Assembly (NCBI GenBank): GCA_964529005.1
Contig: CAZGUH010000014.1
Span: 1-64,000 of the forward strand
Length of the DNA stretch: 64,000 nt
Reading direction: 5' to 3'
DNA from: CAZGUH01 sp964529005
GTDB lineage: Bacteria; Actinomycetota; Acidimicrobiia; Acidimicrobiales; Ilumatobacteraceae
Below are positions 1 through 8,347 of the stretch, piece after piece; the first letter of the stretch is position 1; every line of letters begins with the position of its first letter. The translations under genes and the position numbers were made by a program. The notes under the pieces are model-generated. The model made no database searches, was not told the origin of the DNA, and was given only the letters and a program-made list of their open reading frames with translations.

Positions 1-63
1 CATGAACACCAGCCACAGGGACCACCACCTGTCACGTCGACCCTCGGCCGGGAAGTACTAGGG

Positions 64-821
64 GTGAGCAGCCCGCCGGCGTCAGGCCGCTGCTCGACAT
101 CGTAGATGATCACGAGCTCGCATCAGAGCTCCGGATGTTCTACGCGACACAGGTCGCCGAGCATCTCGAAGCGATCGGGAAGTCGTGGACGGAGATCTCC
201 GAGGACAGCTTTCGGAAGGCCGACGAGATCGTACGGCTGTCTCAGGAAGCAGCGGCTCCCGCGTTCGGTTCTCGCGACGCGGCTCGCGCCCGGCTGACCC
301 TTCTCAACCAGTGGATCGCAGAGGTCGCGGCCTTCCGTCTGGATGGCTACACGGACAACGTGGTGCACACACCGGTCATGATGCCCGTGCCTTCGAGGCG
401 CAGCGGGCGTTGGGGCTGCGCGTCGCGCAGTGGGCGCGCACGCTCGGACCGAGCGAGCGCACAGCCGAGATGTGCCGATCTTCGCCCCTGGCGGCCCGCT
501 CGACCAGTGGGCGCGACGCTCCGCGGAGGCCGTCGAGCGCGCTCATCACGCCGTCGCCGCTCGGCAGAGCAACTGGGGCAACGCGTACCGCGCCGCGTTC
601 ATACTCGCCTTCCTCGGCGTGTCGTGGGGACCGAGAACGGCGGGCTCGGAGCGCTCATGCTGTTCGCGTCGATCGCGCTGTGGCGCGCCGCTCGCCGCAG
701 GAAGGATCAGCTCGATCCGTGGCAACCCGAGTCCTGCCACCCACCGCTCGTGAGCACACCGCAGCCGCCGTGGCCGGCGCCAACGGTCCCCGATCGTCGC
801 GACGAGCCGCGTTCGGTCTGA
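64..821 (+). pseudogene. Frameshifted hypothetical gene, probably a membrane-anchored protein
   Basis: No single frame covers this gene, but a protein-like reading continues across three frames in order. A GTG at 64 opens VSSPPASG. The frame changes near 85 to a helical, charged segment (PLLDIVDDHELASELR through about 370). It changes again near 370 to HDARAFEAQRALGLRVAQW, near 470 to FAPGGPLDQWARRSAEAVE, and near 625 to GLGALMLFASIALWRAARR, which looks like a transmembrane helix, ending at the TGA at 819-821. Every change is the same sense, equal to losing one base. The composite would be about 250 residues. No family was recognised. It may be a decayed gene, or an intact gene with one-base deletions in the assembly; clustering of four identical-sense shifts at the window edge makes sequence error quite possible. 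Confidence 0.55.
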
Positions 822-867
822 TCCTGCAGTGACGCCGGACAGGCGCGCACGCCTGGGCAAACCAATC

Positions 868-896
868 CAAGACCTATCCTCCCCCGGTCCTAGAAT
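868..896 (+). promoter_or_regulatory. Candidate promoter of the citryl-CoA lyase gene
   Basis: A TAGAAT -10 box lies at 891-896. A weak -35 (CAAGAC, 868-873) stands 17 bases upstream. A CCAATCC box at 863 and ATGG just after the -10 recall the other promoters of this island. The -35 is poor, so this is tentative. Confidence 0.3.
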
Positions 897-948
897 GGAG
901 CGCAGCCTGTACGGGCGGGACCGAGCTCGAGGCCGGAGGGGGAATACC

Positions 949-1752
949 GTGGAACCACACGCCGACGCGGGACGCGACGACTCGTACCTTCGGACATGGC
1001 TCGGCTGGTCGGACGAGGACAACATCGTCGTCGCCGGCCGAGACCTCGCCACCGATCTCATGGGACGGCTGAGCTTGACAGAGCTGGCCTACCTGCTCGT
1101 CACTCGTCGCGAGCCGACCGCCGGCGAGCGCCGCGTGCTCGACACGGTGCTGGTCGCGCTGGCGGATCATGGTCTCACGCCGAGCGCGCTGGCGGCGCGG
1201 ATGACCTATCTCGGAGCTCCGGACGCGTCGCAGGCCGCCATCGCCGCCGGGCTGCTCGGCGCCGGTTCCGTGTTCCTCGGACCCGCGAGCGACACCGCCG
1301 ATTTCCTGGCAGCGATCTTGGCCTCGGCGCCAGAACCGCCGGACGAGCACGACACCGGGGGTCTCGTGCGCGCCGCCGTCGACGAGCGCCTCCAGCGGGG
1401 CGTGACGATCCCCGGTCTGGGGCATCCCGTGCACCGTCGAGGCGATCCCCGAACCCCTGTCGTCTACGCCATCGCCGAGGAAGAGGGCCTCCTCGGCCCG
1501 CACCTTCGGCTTCTGCGAGTCGTCGCCGACGTGGCGGCGGCGGCGACGGGGAGGTCTCTGCCGTTGAACGCCGCGGGCGCATGCGGCGCGGCCCTCGTCG
1601 ACGCCGGCGTCCCGCCTGCTGGTGTACGCGGCTTGTGCCTCGTCGCTCGAACCGCAGGTCTCGTCGGACACCTGGTCGAAGAGGCGTCGCACCCGCTCGC
1701 ACGCCGGCTGTGGCTCGAGCTCGCCGAACGCGGCAGGCCACCGGAGGTGTAG
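949..1752 (+). CDS. Citryl-CoA lyase / short citrate-synthase-like protein
   Basis: This 267-residue protein belongs to the citrate synthase superfamily but is far shorter than true citrate synthase (about 370-430). It matches the size of citryl-CoA lyase, which cleaves citryl-CoA or a related 3-hydroxy-3-carboxyacyl-CoA to acetyl-CoA and an oxoacid. Visible motifs are ADHG (H74), GLGHPVH with H159, LPLN (204-207) and RTAGLVGH (234-241), in the family order. The GTG at 949 is preferred over upstream in-frame codons because a GGAGGGGG ribosome site ends 6 bases before it. It is the first gene of the catabolic island, 79 bases before the MocR regulator. Substrate is inferred only from family; another 2-methylcitryl-like CoA ester is possible. 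Confidence 0.75.
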   Translation: MEPHADAGRDDSYLRTWLGWSDEDNIVVAGRDLATDLMGRLSLTELAYLLVTRREPTAGERRVLDTVLVALADHGLTPSALAARMTYLGAPDASQAAIAAGLLGAGSVFLGPASDTADFLAAILASAPEPPDEHDTGGLVRAAVDERLQRGVTIPGLGHPVHRRGDPRTPVVYAIAEEEGLLGPHLRLLRVVADVAAAATGRSLPLNAAGACGAALVDAGVPPAGVRGLCLVARTAGLVGHLVEEASHPLARRLWLELAERGRPPEV

Positions 1753-1756
1753 GCGC

Positions 1757-1823
1757 TGTGATCACACCCTTCGCTCCGGCTCGACCTCAAGCGGTATGCT
1801 TTGGCACTTCCTTCGCCGAAGTG
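1757..1823 (+). promoter_or_regulatory. Promoter/operator region of the MocR gene
   Basis: The 79-base gap holds a perfect 10-base palindrome TGTGATCACA (1757-1766), a TATGCT -10-like box (1795-1800) and an inverted repeat CACTTC-N7-GAAGTG (1805-1810, 1818-1823) directly after it, ending 8 bases before the start codon. The position suits autoregulation by the downstream MocR protein; this is inference. Confidence 0.4.
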
Positions 1824-1831
1824 GAGCACGA

Positions 1832-3262
1832 ATGGCGTTAAAGACGAACGGCGAACTCCTCGAGATTCTCAGTGATTGGTCTACAGGAGCAGGGCCGCTG
1901 TACGTGCGGCTCGCCGACGCCATTCGGCGCGCGGTCATCGACGGGCGCCTCCGCCACGAGCAACCGTTGCTGACCGAGCGAGCGCTGGCCGAAGGACTGT
2001 CCACGAGCCGGGGCACGGTCGTCGCGGCGTACAACCTGTTGCGCAAGGAGCAGCTGATCCAGAGCCGTCAAGGCAGCGGGACGTGGATCAGCGCGTCCGC
2101 CGGCAACGCGATCGCCACCCGCGCCGACCTGAAGGGCGTGAAGCCGAACGGTTGGGCGACCGACGGCGTGTCGCTCACGATGGCCAACCTGGCCGCGCCG
2201 GACGAGCTCCGCGAGACGCTCCTCTCGTTGCAGGACGCCGACCTGGACGGCGCCTTGGACGGCCACGGATACTTCACCCTCGGCTTGCCGAAGCTGCGCG
2301 TCGCCATCGCCGAGCACTACGAGCGTCAAGGGCTGCGCACGACGGACGACATGATCCTCGTGACGTCGGGTTCCCAGCAGGCGATCTCGTTGATCGCTTC
2401 GTTCTTCGGGTCCGAGATGCCGACGATCGTCGAGGATCCGACGTATTCGGGCGCCATTGACGCGTTCCGCAACGCCGGTGCGTCGCTCCGCAGCGTGCCG
2501 CTGACCGCGGACGGCGTCGACGTCGACGTCTTGCGCGCCACCATCGCGCCGCGTGGAAGCCTCTTCTACCACATGCCCGTGCACAACCCCACCGGCACGG
2601 TCATCACCCCGGCGGCGCAGGACGAGCTGCGCGATCTTGCCCAAGATCGCAAGCTGACGATCGTCGAGGATCGCACGTTGGCCCACGTCCTCCTGGAGCC
2701 GCGCGACGTGAGGCCGCTCGCAGCCGACGACTGCGACGTGATCACGGTCGAGTCCACCAGCAAGGTGCTGTGGGGCGGCCTGCGCGTCGGCTGGATACGG
2801 GCGGCGCCGACGATGATCCAACGCCTCGCCCAAGTGAAGGCCGTCGCAGATCTGAGCACCTCCGTGATCGGGCAGGTGGTCGTCGCCAAGCTACTCGGTG
2901 ATCTGCCGCGGCTCGTCGCCAGCCTGCGCGCCCGTGTCGTCCCTCGGTTCGAGTTGCTCACGTCGCTGATCAACGACCAGCTCCCCACCTGGTCGTGGCA
3001 TCGGCCGTCGGGCGGTCTCTCGTTGTGGGTGCGACTCCCCTCATGCGACGCCGTGGAGTTCGCCGCCGCGGCACAGCGTGACGGCGTCGCCATCGTCCCG
3101 GGGAGCTTGATGTCGGTCGACGGGAACTACCGCGATCACATCAGGCTGCCGTACGTGCTCGACGCGCCGACGTTGGAGCGCGCCGTGGAACGGCTCGCCG
3201 AGAGCTGGGCGTCGTTCGAGACTTCGTCCGAACGGTCGTCGCCGTATCCCGTGCTGGTCTGA
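1832..3262 (+). CDS. MocR/PdxR-type regulator (GntR wHTH fused to aminotransferase-like domain)
   Basis: A 476-residue transcription factor with an N-terminal GntR winged helix (about 20-88: PLYVRLADAI, LLTERALAEGLSTSRGTV, RQGSGTWIS) joined to a fold-type I aminotransferase domain. The domain keeps HNPTG (251-255) and the pyridoxal-phosphate lysine in STSKVLWGG (K311). The Tyr usually found in the DxxY motif after D280 is Leu here. MocR proteins sense an amine or pyridoxal-phosphate ligand and often activate a neighbouring catabolic operon. ATG at 1832 gives a complete wHTH. The gene sits between the lyase gene and the CoxG/ThDP operon, whose promoter carries repeated CCAAT boxes, so it is the best candidate local regulator. 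The ligand is unknown. Confidence 0.88.
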   Translation: MALKTNGELLEILSDWSTGAGPLYVRLADAIRRAVIDGRLRHEQPLLTERALAEGLSTSRGTVVAAYNLLRKEQLIQSRQGSGTWISASAGNAIATRADLKGVKPNGWATDGVSLTMANLAAPDELRETLLSLQDADLDGALDGHGYFTLGLPKLRVAIAEHYERQGLRTTDDMILVTSGSQQAISLIASFFGSEMPTIVEDPTYSGAIDAFRNAGASLRSVPLTADGVDVDVLRATIAPRGSLFYHMPVHNPTGTVITPAAQDELRDLAQDRKLTIVEDRTLAHVLLEPRDVRPLAADDCDVITVESTSKVLWGGLRVGWIRAAPTMIQRLAQVKAVADLSTSVIGQVVVAKLLGDLPRLVASLRARVVPRFELLTSLINDQLPTWSWHRPSGGLSLWVRLPSCDAVEFAAAAQRDGVAIVPGSLMSVDGNYRDHIRLPYVLDAPTLERAVERLAESWASFETSSERSSPYPVLV

Positions 3263-3290
3263 CGCGCTGTTCCGACTGCAGCCACGCATA

Positions 3291-3383
3291 CCAATACGAG
3301 AGAATTCCATCCAATCTTCTCTTGACTGGTCGCCGACAGGCTGCCGATACTGTTCCAATGGATAACCACTGTGGTGTTCCAAT
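3291..3383 (+). promoter_or_regulatory. Promoter with four CCAAT direct repeats upstream of the CoxG/ThDP operon
   Basis: A promoter TTGACT (3322-3327)-N18-GATACT (3346-3351) is visible. CCAAT occurs four times in the same orientation at 3291, 3311, 3355 and 3379, two before the -35 and two after the -10. TGTTCCAAT is an exact direct repeat (3351, 3375), and CCAC-T-GTGG at 3366-3374 is palindromic. MocR-family regulators typically bind direct repeats near the promoter, so this is a plausible target of the preceding gene product. Confidence 0.55.
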
Positions 3384-3430
3384 CGTGGAGAGCGGGTGGG
3401 TTCGTCGGCGTCGCGCTCGCCGGTGCTGAC

Positions 3431-4084
3431 ATGACGTCCGCGGCCGTCAACGTGGACGAACGCATCGCCGTCCCGGCGGCTCCTGAACTCGTCTGGATGC
3501 TGCTCACAGATCCGTTGGTCGTCGTGGAGTGCATGCCCGGCGCGTCCGTCCTGGCAATGCACCCTGACGGCAGTGTGGACGGCAGCCTGACCATGAAGCT
3601 CGGCCCGACGACCGTGTCGTTCCAAGGTCGTGTCGTTCCGGTGTTCGAAGCCGATTCCCGGCAGGGGCACATCGAGGCGAGCGGGGTCGACGGCGTGGGT
3701 CGGAGCCGCGCGCGAGCCGTGACGACGTTCTCCGTCACCGCAGCGGGGCCGGATGCGTCGGAGGTGGCGATCACGAGCACGATCGACGTCACCGGCGTTC
3801 TCGCCAACTTCGTTAAGACCGGAGGGCCGCACCTCGTTCGACGGATGCTGGCGGACTTCGCCGACAACCTTCGCGCGACGGCCGTCGAGCGCCAAGCTCA
3901 ACCAGCGGCGACCACGGACGTCGCGGAGCACGAGACGAGAACGGCGAGCGCGAAGCCAGCGGCGCCGGTGAGCGTCGTCCGACTCGTCCTCCAAGCGACG
4001 TTCGATGCCATCCGATCAGCGCTGCGCTCCGTGAGGAACAGATTTCGACCTGCAGCTCGGACCACCGAAGGAGGCTCGACGTGA
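3431..4084 (+). CDS. CoxG-like SRPBCC-family protein
   Basis: A 217-residue protein of the CoxG (carbon monoxide dehydrogenase subunit G) branch of the SRPBCC/START-like fold. It begins with a typical strand (VNVDERIAVPAAPELVW) and ECMPGASVL, a hallmark of CoxG proteins, followed by FQGRVVPVFEAD and a long Ala-rich tail. The C-terminal helix VRLVLQATFDAIRSAL could attach it to a membrane or partner, as CoxG does. The ATG at 3431 is chosen because the domain starts there; an in-frame upstream start at 3371 would place the downstream CCAAT repeat inside the gene. It overlaps the ThDP enzyme by 4 bases (GTGA). No CO dehydrogenase subunits are nearby, so its role may be to recruit or assemble the neighbouring enzyme. 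Confidence 0.75.
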   Translation: MTSAAVNVDERIAVPAAPELVWMLLTDPLVVVECMPGASVLAMHPDGSVDGSLTMKLGPTTVSFQGRVVPVFEADSRQGHIEASGVDGVGRSRARAVTTFSVTAAGPDASEVAITSTIDVTGVLANFVKTGGPHLVRRMLADFADNLRATAVERQAQPAATTDVAEHETRTASAKPAAPVSVVRLVLQATFDAIRSALRSVRNRFRPAARTTEGGST

Positions 4085-5730
4085 AAGTGTACGAAGCGAT
4101 TGCCCAAGCGGTCGTGGACGAAGGGGTGGATCGCATCTTCACCCTCATGGGCGACGCCAACATGGAGATGTTGACGTACCTCGCCGAGCTCAACTACGAG
4201 GGCGTGTGCGCCAGTCGACACGAGGGCGCCGCGATGGCGATGGCCGACGGCTACGCCCGCGCGACGGGCAAGCTCACCGTCTGCACGGTAACCGCAGGTC
4301 CGGGGTTCGCGAACGCGGTCACGTCGCTCACCGGCGCGGCGCGGGCCAATGCGCCCGTCGTGCTGATCACGGGCCAGCACAGCCGTGAGAACATCGGCCA
4401 CCCGCAGTGGATGGACCACGAGGCACTCACTCGTGTGACCGGCGCGGCGTACCGGCCGGTCGCATCCGCAGCCGGCGCCCTCGACGTCACGCGCGCGGCG
4501 TTCCTCCAAGCCCGGATGGAACGCATGACCGTCGTGCTCGACGTCCCGATGGACATCCAGGACATGGAGCTTCCGTGGCCGTACTCGTACACCCCCTCCT
4601 CCGAGGACACGATCGCGCCGCCTCGGCCGCATCCCGATCCGGCGACGATCGCCGAGGCGACGGCGATCATCGCTTCCTCCGAGCGCCCGATCGTCATTGC
4701 CGGCGCCGGCGCCGTCGCGTCGGGCGCCGTCGACGCGATCCGGACCTTGGCCTCGACAGCCGGAGCGTTGCTGTCCACGACCCTGCTCGCACGCGGTCTC
4801 TTCTCGGGCGACCAGTTCGACATCGGCGTCGCCGGCTTGTTCGCCACGGACCTCGCAGGCGAGCTGTTCGCCAAGGCCGATTGCGTGATCGCGATCGGCT
4901 CGAGCCTCAACCACTACACCGTCGAGGGCGGGTATCTGTTCCCGAACGCCCGGGTCATCCACGTCGACGTCCGTCCGGCGATCATGGGATCCGGTCGGCG
5001 GCCCGACTGCACAGTGCTGAGCGACGCCCGAGTCGGCGCCGAAGCGCTGACACAGGCGCTCACGTCAGCCGGCGGCGCGCACGCTCGATACCGAACCGCC
5101 GACGTCGCCGATTCGATCGCCACGCGTGCAGTCGACGACTCGCCGGTGGAGATCGAGCCCGACCGGGTCGACCCGAGGCGGATCTGCGCGGAGCTCGACC
5201 AGATCCTCCCCGACCCGTGCGGGCTGGCGATCGGCGTCGGTCACTTCTGGGCCTTCCCGATCATGCACATGAACCGGCGTCACTTCCCCCTGCTCTTCGC
5301 GCATCAGTTCGGAGCGATCGGTCAGTCGCTTCCGATCGCGGCGGGCGCTTCCGTCGGCCTCGAGAGCACTCCGATGGTGCTCGTCGACGGCGACGCCAGC
5401 GTGATGCTGGGGATCCATGCGTTGGAGACCCTCGCCGTGTATCGGTGCCGGCTGCTCGTCGTCGTGTTGAACGACTGGGCACTGGGCGCCGAATACCACC
5501 GCATCAAAGCCGCCGGGCACGACCCGATGCACAGCACCGTTCCGGCGACGGACATCGCCGCCGTCGCGCAGTCGATGGGGTGCAGGGCGATGACGATCAC
5601 CCACCAGGCCGACCTCAAACCAGCCGTGGAGGAGTTCTTGCGCGGCGACGGCCCGATGGTGCTCGACTGCCGCGTGTCGCGCAACGTCGTCAGCAGGCCG
5701 TTCCGCCGGCTGTTCTTCGCCGAGGGCTGA
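4081..5730 (+). CDS. Thiamine-diphosphate-dependent lyase/decarboxylase (acetolactate-synthase-like)
   Basis: A 549-residue enzyme with the full three-domain ThDP fold. The activating glutamate is in ASRHEGAAMA (E48). The central domain runs about 190-330, and the ThDP/Mg site is VDGDAS (435-440) followed 27 residues later by N464 of VVLNDWALG, the expected spacing. The family includes acetolactate synthase, benzoylformate and oxalyl-CoA decarboxylases and 2-hydroxyacyl-CoA lyases; the substrate cannot be read from sequence. It starts with GTG overlapping the CoxG stop, so the two are translationally coupled. With an acyl-CoA ligase in the island, a 2-hydroxyacyl-CoA lyase role is one hypothesis. 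A strong hairpin follows the stop. Confidence 0.85.
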   Translation: MKVYEAIAQAVVDEGVDRIFTLMGDANMEMLTYLAELNYEGVCASRHEGAAMAMADGYARATGKLTVCTVTAGPGFANAVTSLTGAARANAPVVLITGQHSRENIGHPQWMDHEALTRVTGAAYRPVASAAGALDVTRAAFLQARMERMTVVLDVPMDIQDMELPWPYSYTPSSEDTIAPPRPHPDPATIAEATAIIASSERPIVIAGAGAVASGAVDAIRTLASTAGALLSTTLLARGLFSGDQFDIGVAGLFATDLAGELFAKADCVIAIGSSLNHYTVEGGYLFPNARVIHVDVRPAIMGSGRRPDCTVLSDARVGAEALTQALTSAGGAHARYRTADVADSIATRAVDDSPVEIEPDRVDPRRICAELDQILPDPCGLAIGVGHFWAFPIMHMNRRHFPLLFAHQFGAIGQSLPIAAGASVGLESTPMVLVDGDASVMLGIHALETLAVYRCRLLVVVLNDWALGAEYHRIKAAGHDPMHSTVPATDIAAVAQSMGCRAMTITHQADLKPAVEEFLRGDGPMVLDCRVSRNVVSRPFRRLFFAEG

Positions 5731-5742
5731 CAGCGGATCGAC

Positions 5743-5768
5743 GACGGGCGGTTGCCGATCCGCCCGTC
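5743..5768. terminator. Bidirectional terminator hairpin between convergent genes
   Basis: GACGGGCGG (5743-5751) pairs perfectly with CCGCCCGTC (5760-5768) across an 8-base loop. It lies in the 36-base gap between two converging stop codons. A second pairing (GCGGATCG 5733 with CGATCCGC 5756) is possible. No U-tract, as often in GC-rich bacteria. Confidence 0.65.
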
Positions 5769-6762
5769 ACAAGATAGCGATCGGGTTGACCGGGCTTCCG
5801 GTACCGCCGACGATCCGGAGCGGCGCGACCGTCAACTGGAACGTCCATTGGCCGAGTCGGCGGCACTCCGCGCCGAGAGCTTCGAGATCACAGTTGTCGA
5901 GGAGCCACAGGCCCATCGCGACGACGCCGATGTTGTGGATCGGAACTCGCACGTTGGGGAACTCGTTCGGCCTCGCTTCTTGCGCGGTGTCGGCTCCGAC
6001 GACGGCGACCTCGCGCTCGTACAACCAGGGGAGGCAGGACGCGTGCCAGCCGGCTTGCCCGGTGACGGCGGGGTCGCCGTAGCCGACGCTTCGCTGGTAC
6101 GCGCCGTGCCCTGTTCTCAGCAGCACCGCGTCGCCCGTGCGGACTTCGACACCCTGCCGCTCCTCGACACGCTCGAGGTCGTGTGGGAAGACAGGCGTGC
6201 CCGGCTCGAGCCAAGGCACGCCGTTCACGTCGGCGACGTCCAGCAACACCCCGCGCGTCACGATGCCGCCGGCCACACGGGTGACGTCGAGGTCGACAGC
6301 TCCCGTCTCGCTGGCGACGATGTCGCCGGGCCGCCCGCCGTAGGCCTGACCGCGCCAGTACGTGTGACTCAAGGAGTCCAGATGCGTGACGGTGAAGCTG
6401 TGGTAGATCATGCCGATGTACTCGGTGGCGACCGAACCCAGATAGCCGTCGTCCGCTGCTGATCGGGGAAGACCGGTCATGAAGCGCTGCGGCGCGGGAC
6501 GATTCTGCATGTCGGGCCGGTGCGCGGTGTCGATGTCGTGCGCGCAGGACACCGCGATGCCGTGCCGGATCTCCGCCGCGCTGGCGCGGCGACGTTCGTC
6601 GGTCACGAAGTTCATCGTCCCCAAGTCGTCGTCCGGACCCCACCGGCCCCAGTTGCTCAGACGCTCGAACCAGGAGACGACCTCCGACTCCGTGACGCCT
6701 TGGCCCGCGGCTCGTGCGGCTGCGTCACCGACGGACCCAGTCGAGCTTGTGGGTTCACTCAT
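5767..6762 (-). CDS. Cyclase-family metal-dependent hydrolase (kynurenine-formamidase-like)
   Basis: A 331-residue protein of the cyclase family (PF04199), whose members hydrolyse formamides, imides or lactones with a metal. The signature is THLDSLSH (T126, H127, D129, H133), matching the family THxDxPxH, with an additional upstream histidine at 121. The ATG at 6762 is chosen because GGAGGT (6771-6776) lies 8 bases upstream; the TTG six bases earlier is too close to it. It is the second gene of a two-gene minus-strand operon after the serine hydrolase, 45 bases apart. N-formylkynurenine is only one possible substrate; amide or isatin hydrolysis would fit the island equally well. Confidence 0.82.
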   Translation of the reverse strand: MSEPTSSTGSVGDAAARAAGQGVTESEVVSWFERLSNWGRWGPDDDLGTMNFVTDERRRASAAEIRHGIAVSCAHDIDTAHRPDMQNRPAPQRFMTGLPRSAADDGYLGSVATEYIGMIYHSFTVTHLDSLSHTYWRGQAYGGRPGDIVASETGAVDLDVTRVAGGIVTRGVLLDVADVNGVPWLEPGTPVFPHDLERVEERQGVEVRTGDAVLLRTGHGAYQRSVGYGDPAVTGQAGWHASCLPWLYEREVAVVGADTAQEARPNEFPNVRVPIHNIGVVAMGLWLLDNCDLEALGAECRRLGQWTFQLTVAPLRIVGGTGSPVNPIAIL

Positions 6763-6807
6763 CGCCAATGACCTCCGAAGGCGCGGGCCGCACGTCGCGG
6801 CGAAGGA

Positions 6808-8163
6808 TCAGGATCTCGTGTAGAGGATGGTGGGAAGGCGCAAGCCGACGACGTCGCCGCCGTCGTCTCGCACGAACCGACCTCGGGTGCCGGCACGAGG
6901 TCCGGTCGGGACGAACACGGTGTCGTCCTCGCCGACGAGCAACGGCAGATCACCGCCGATCGGGGGCCGGCCGCTCTCACCGCCGGCGCCGGCCCCGGTT
7001 CTCTCCTGCGCCGCGACGAGTCCGTCGCTCGTCACCCGCAACTCCAGGGCGCCGTGCTCGCACGTGTATCGACCTTCCAAGCCGACGAGCGACGCGGCGG
7101 GCACGAGCGGCGCCGGCGCGGCGCTGTCGTCGATGCCGAGGTGGTGGGCAAGGGCCCATGAGGTCACCTCGCGATCGAAGGCGTGACCGGCGATGTTCGT
7201 CGTCACGACGATCGCGAACCGGCGAGCGGGAACCATCGCCACGGATGCTCCGAAGCCGAGACCTGCGCCTCCGAGGCTGACGATGTCGAGCCCGTCCACG
7301 CGGTGCACCAACCACGTCAGGGCCATGCGCCCGTCGCTCGTCTGCGGCCGCACCAGCTCGTCGACGCCGCTCGGGCTCAGGACCTCGCGTCCGTCCCACG
7401 ACCTGCCCCCGTCGAGGTACAGGCTCGTGTAGCGCAGAAGATCGCCGACCGTCGTGGCCAATCCGATCGAGGGCTTGGACCACTCCGTGTCGCGCCACGG
7501 TCGAACGACGACCGGCTCGGCCGTGGTTCCCGGAACCGCGCCGGCGGCAGAGACATGCCCGATCGCCACCGGATGCGTGATCAGCTCGCCGAGGTCGTAC
7601 GTGCTCGCGTCCATCCCGAGGGGTTCGAGCACCAGCGCGTCGACGACCTGCTCGAAGGGCTGCCCGGAAACGCGCTCGAGGACGTGCCCGGCGAGCATGA
7701 GCCCGGAGTTGGAGTACGACCACTCCTCGAACGGACGGCACGACGGGAGCCGCCCGACGATCCCCACGATCTCCGAGATCGGCTCGCACGGCGGCGCATC
7801 CGCGGTGTCGGCCCACCCCGTCCGGTGCGAAAGCAGGTGGCGCACCGTCAACCGCGCCTCGGCCTGCGGATCGTCCAGCCGGAGCTCGGGGACGTAGTCC
7901 CGCACCGGACGGCCGAGGTCGAGGCGCCCCCGCTCCACCAAGCGCATCGCGGCGACGGCGACGAGACTCTTGCTGATCGAGAAGACACGGAAGCGGGTGT
8001 CCGTCGTGATCGACGTGGGATGTTCGACGCTTGCCACGCCGCTGCACCAGATCTCCGACGAGCCGTCGACCGAGACGCCGACCGCGGCGCCGGGAACGTT
8101 CCAGCGCTCCTTGGCGGCGGCGGCCGCGCTGGCGAGCGCCGCCGTGGTCGTCATCCCTCGCAA
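6808..8163 (-). CDS. Serine hydrolase, class C beta-lactamase-like
   Basis: A 451-residue penicillin-recognising-fold hydrolase (Beta-lactamase, PF00144). The catalytic SxxK is S62-I-S-K65 in FRVFSISKS and the YxN is Y150-S-N152 in EEWSYSNSG; a GGAG-type third motif appears late in the domain. No signal peptide is evident, so it is probably a cytoplasmic esterase or amidase rather than a periplasmic beta-lactamase. TTG at 8163 is the preferred start because GGAGG lies 7 bases upstream; the ATG nine bases later is an alternative. It is divergent from the S9-family gene across a 184-base regulatory gap and leads into the cyclase-family gene. Confidence 0.8.
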   Translation of the reverse strand: MRGMTTTAALASAAAAAKERWNVPGAAVGVSVDGSSEIWCSGVASVEHPTSITTDTRFRVFSISKSLVAVAAMRLVERGRLDLGRPVRDYVPELRLDDPQAEARLTVRHLLSHRTGWADTADAPPCEPISEIVGIVGRLPSCRPFEEWSYSNSGLMLAGHVLERVSGQPFEQVVDALVLEPLGMDASTYDLGELITHPVAIGHVSAAGAVPGTTAEPVVVRPWRDTEWSKPSIGLATTVGDLLRYTSLYLDGGRSWDGREVLSPSGVDELVRPQTSDGRMALTWLVHRVDGLDIVSLGGAGLGFGASVAMVPARRFAIVVTTNIAGHAFDREVTSWALAHHLGIDDSAAPAPLVPAASLVGLEGRYTCEHGALELRVTSDGLVAAQERTGAGAGGESGRPPIGGDLPLLVGEDDTVFVPTGPRAGTRGRFVRDDGGDVVGLRLPTILYTRS

Positions 8164-8347
8164 GGGTGCACCTCCATCGATGTCGGTAACCAAGCCCCCG
8201 AATTCAACCCGTCTACAGGTCAATCGCGGACCATTTGACCCCTTGACCCGCTCGCGAACGCCATGATAGTAACCAATCTGGGATGACTGGTCCAGGACGT
8301 CTTCAGAGAGGACCGTACTTGGTTCTAGTTGGAATGAAGGACCCGGG
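8164..8347 (+). promoter_or_regulatory. Divergent promoter region between serine hydrolase and S9-family genes
   Basis: On the plus strand, TTGACC (8243-8248) is followed at 16-17 bases by GATAGTA (8265-8271). GGACCATTT stands just before the -35 and CCAATCTGG (8273-8281) just after the -10, the layout also seen at the other promoters of the island. A GAAGGA ribosome site ends 7 bases before the ATG at 8348. No convincing minus-strand promoter was found. Confidence 0.5.

Noticed and set aside
6808..8163. Serine hydrolase as a resistance beta-lactamase
   Set aside because: It has SxxK and YxN but no export signal and sits in an operon with a metabolic hydrolase, so an esterase/amidase role is more likely.
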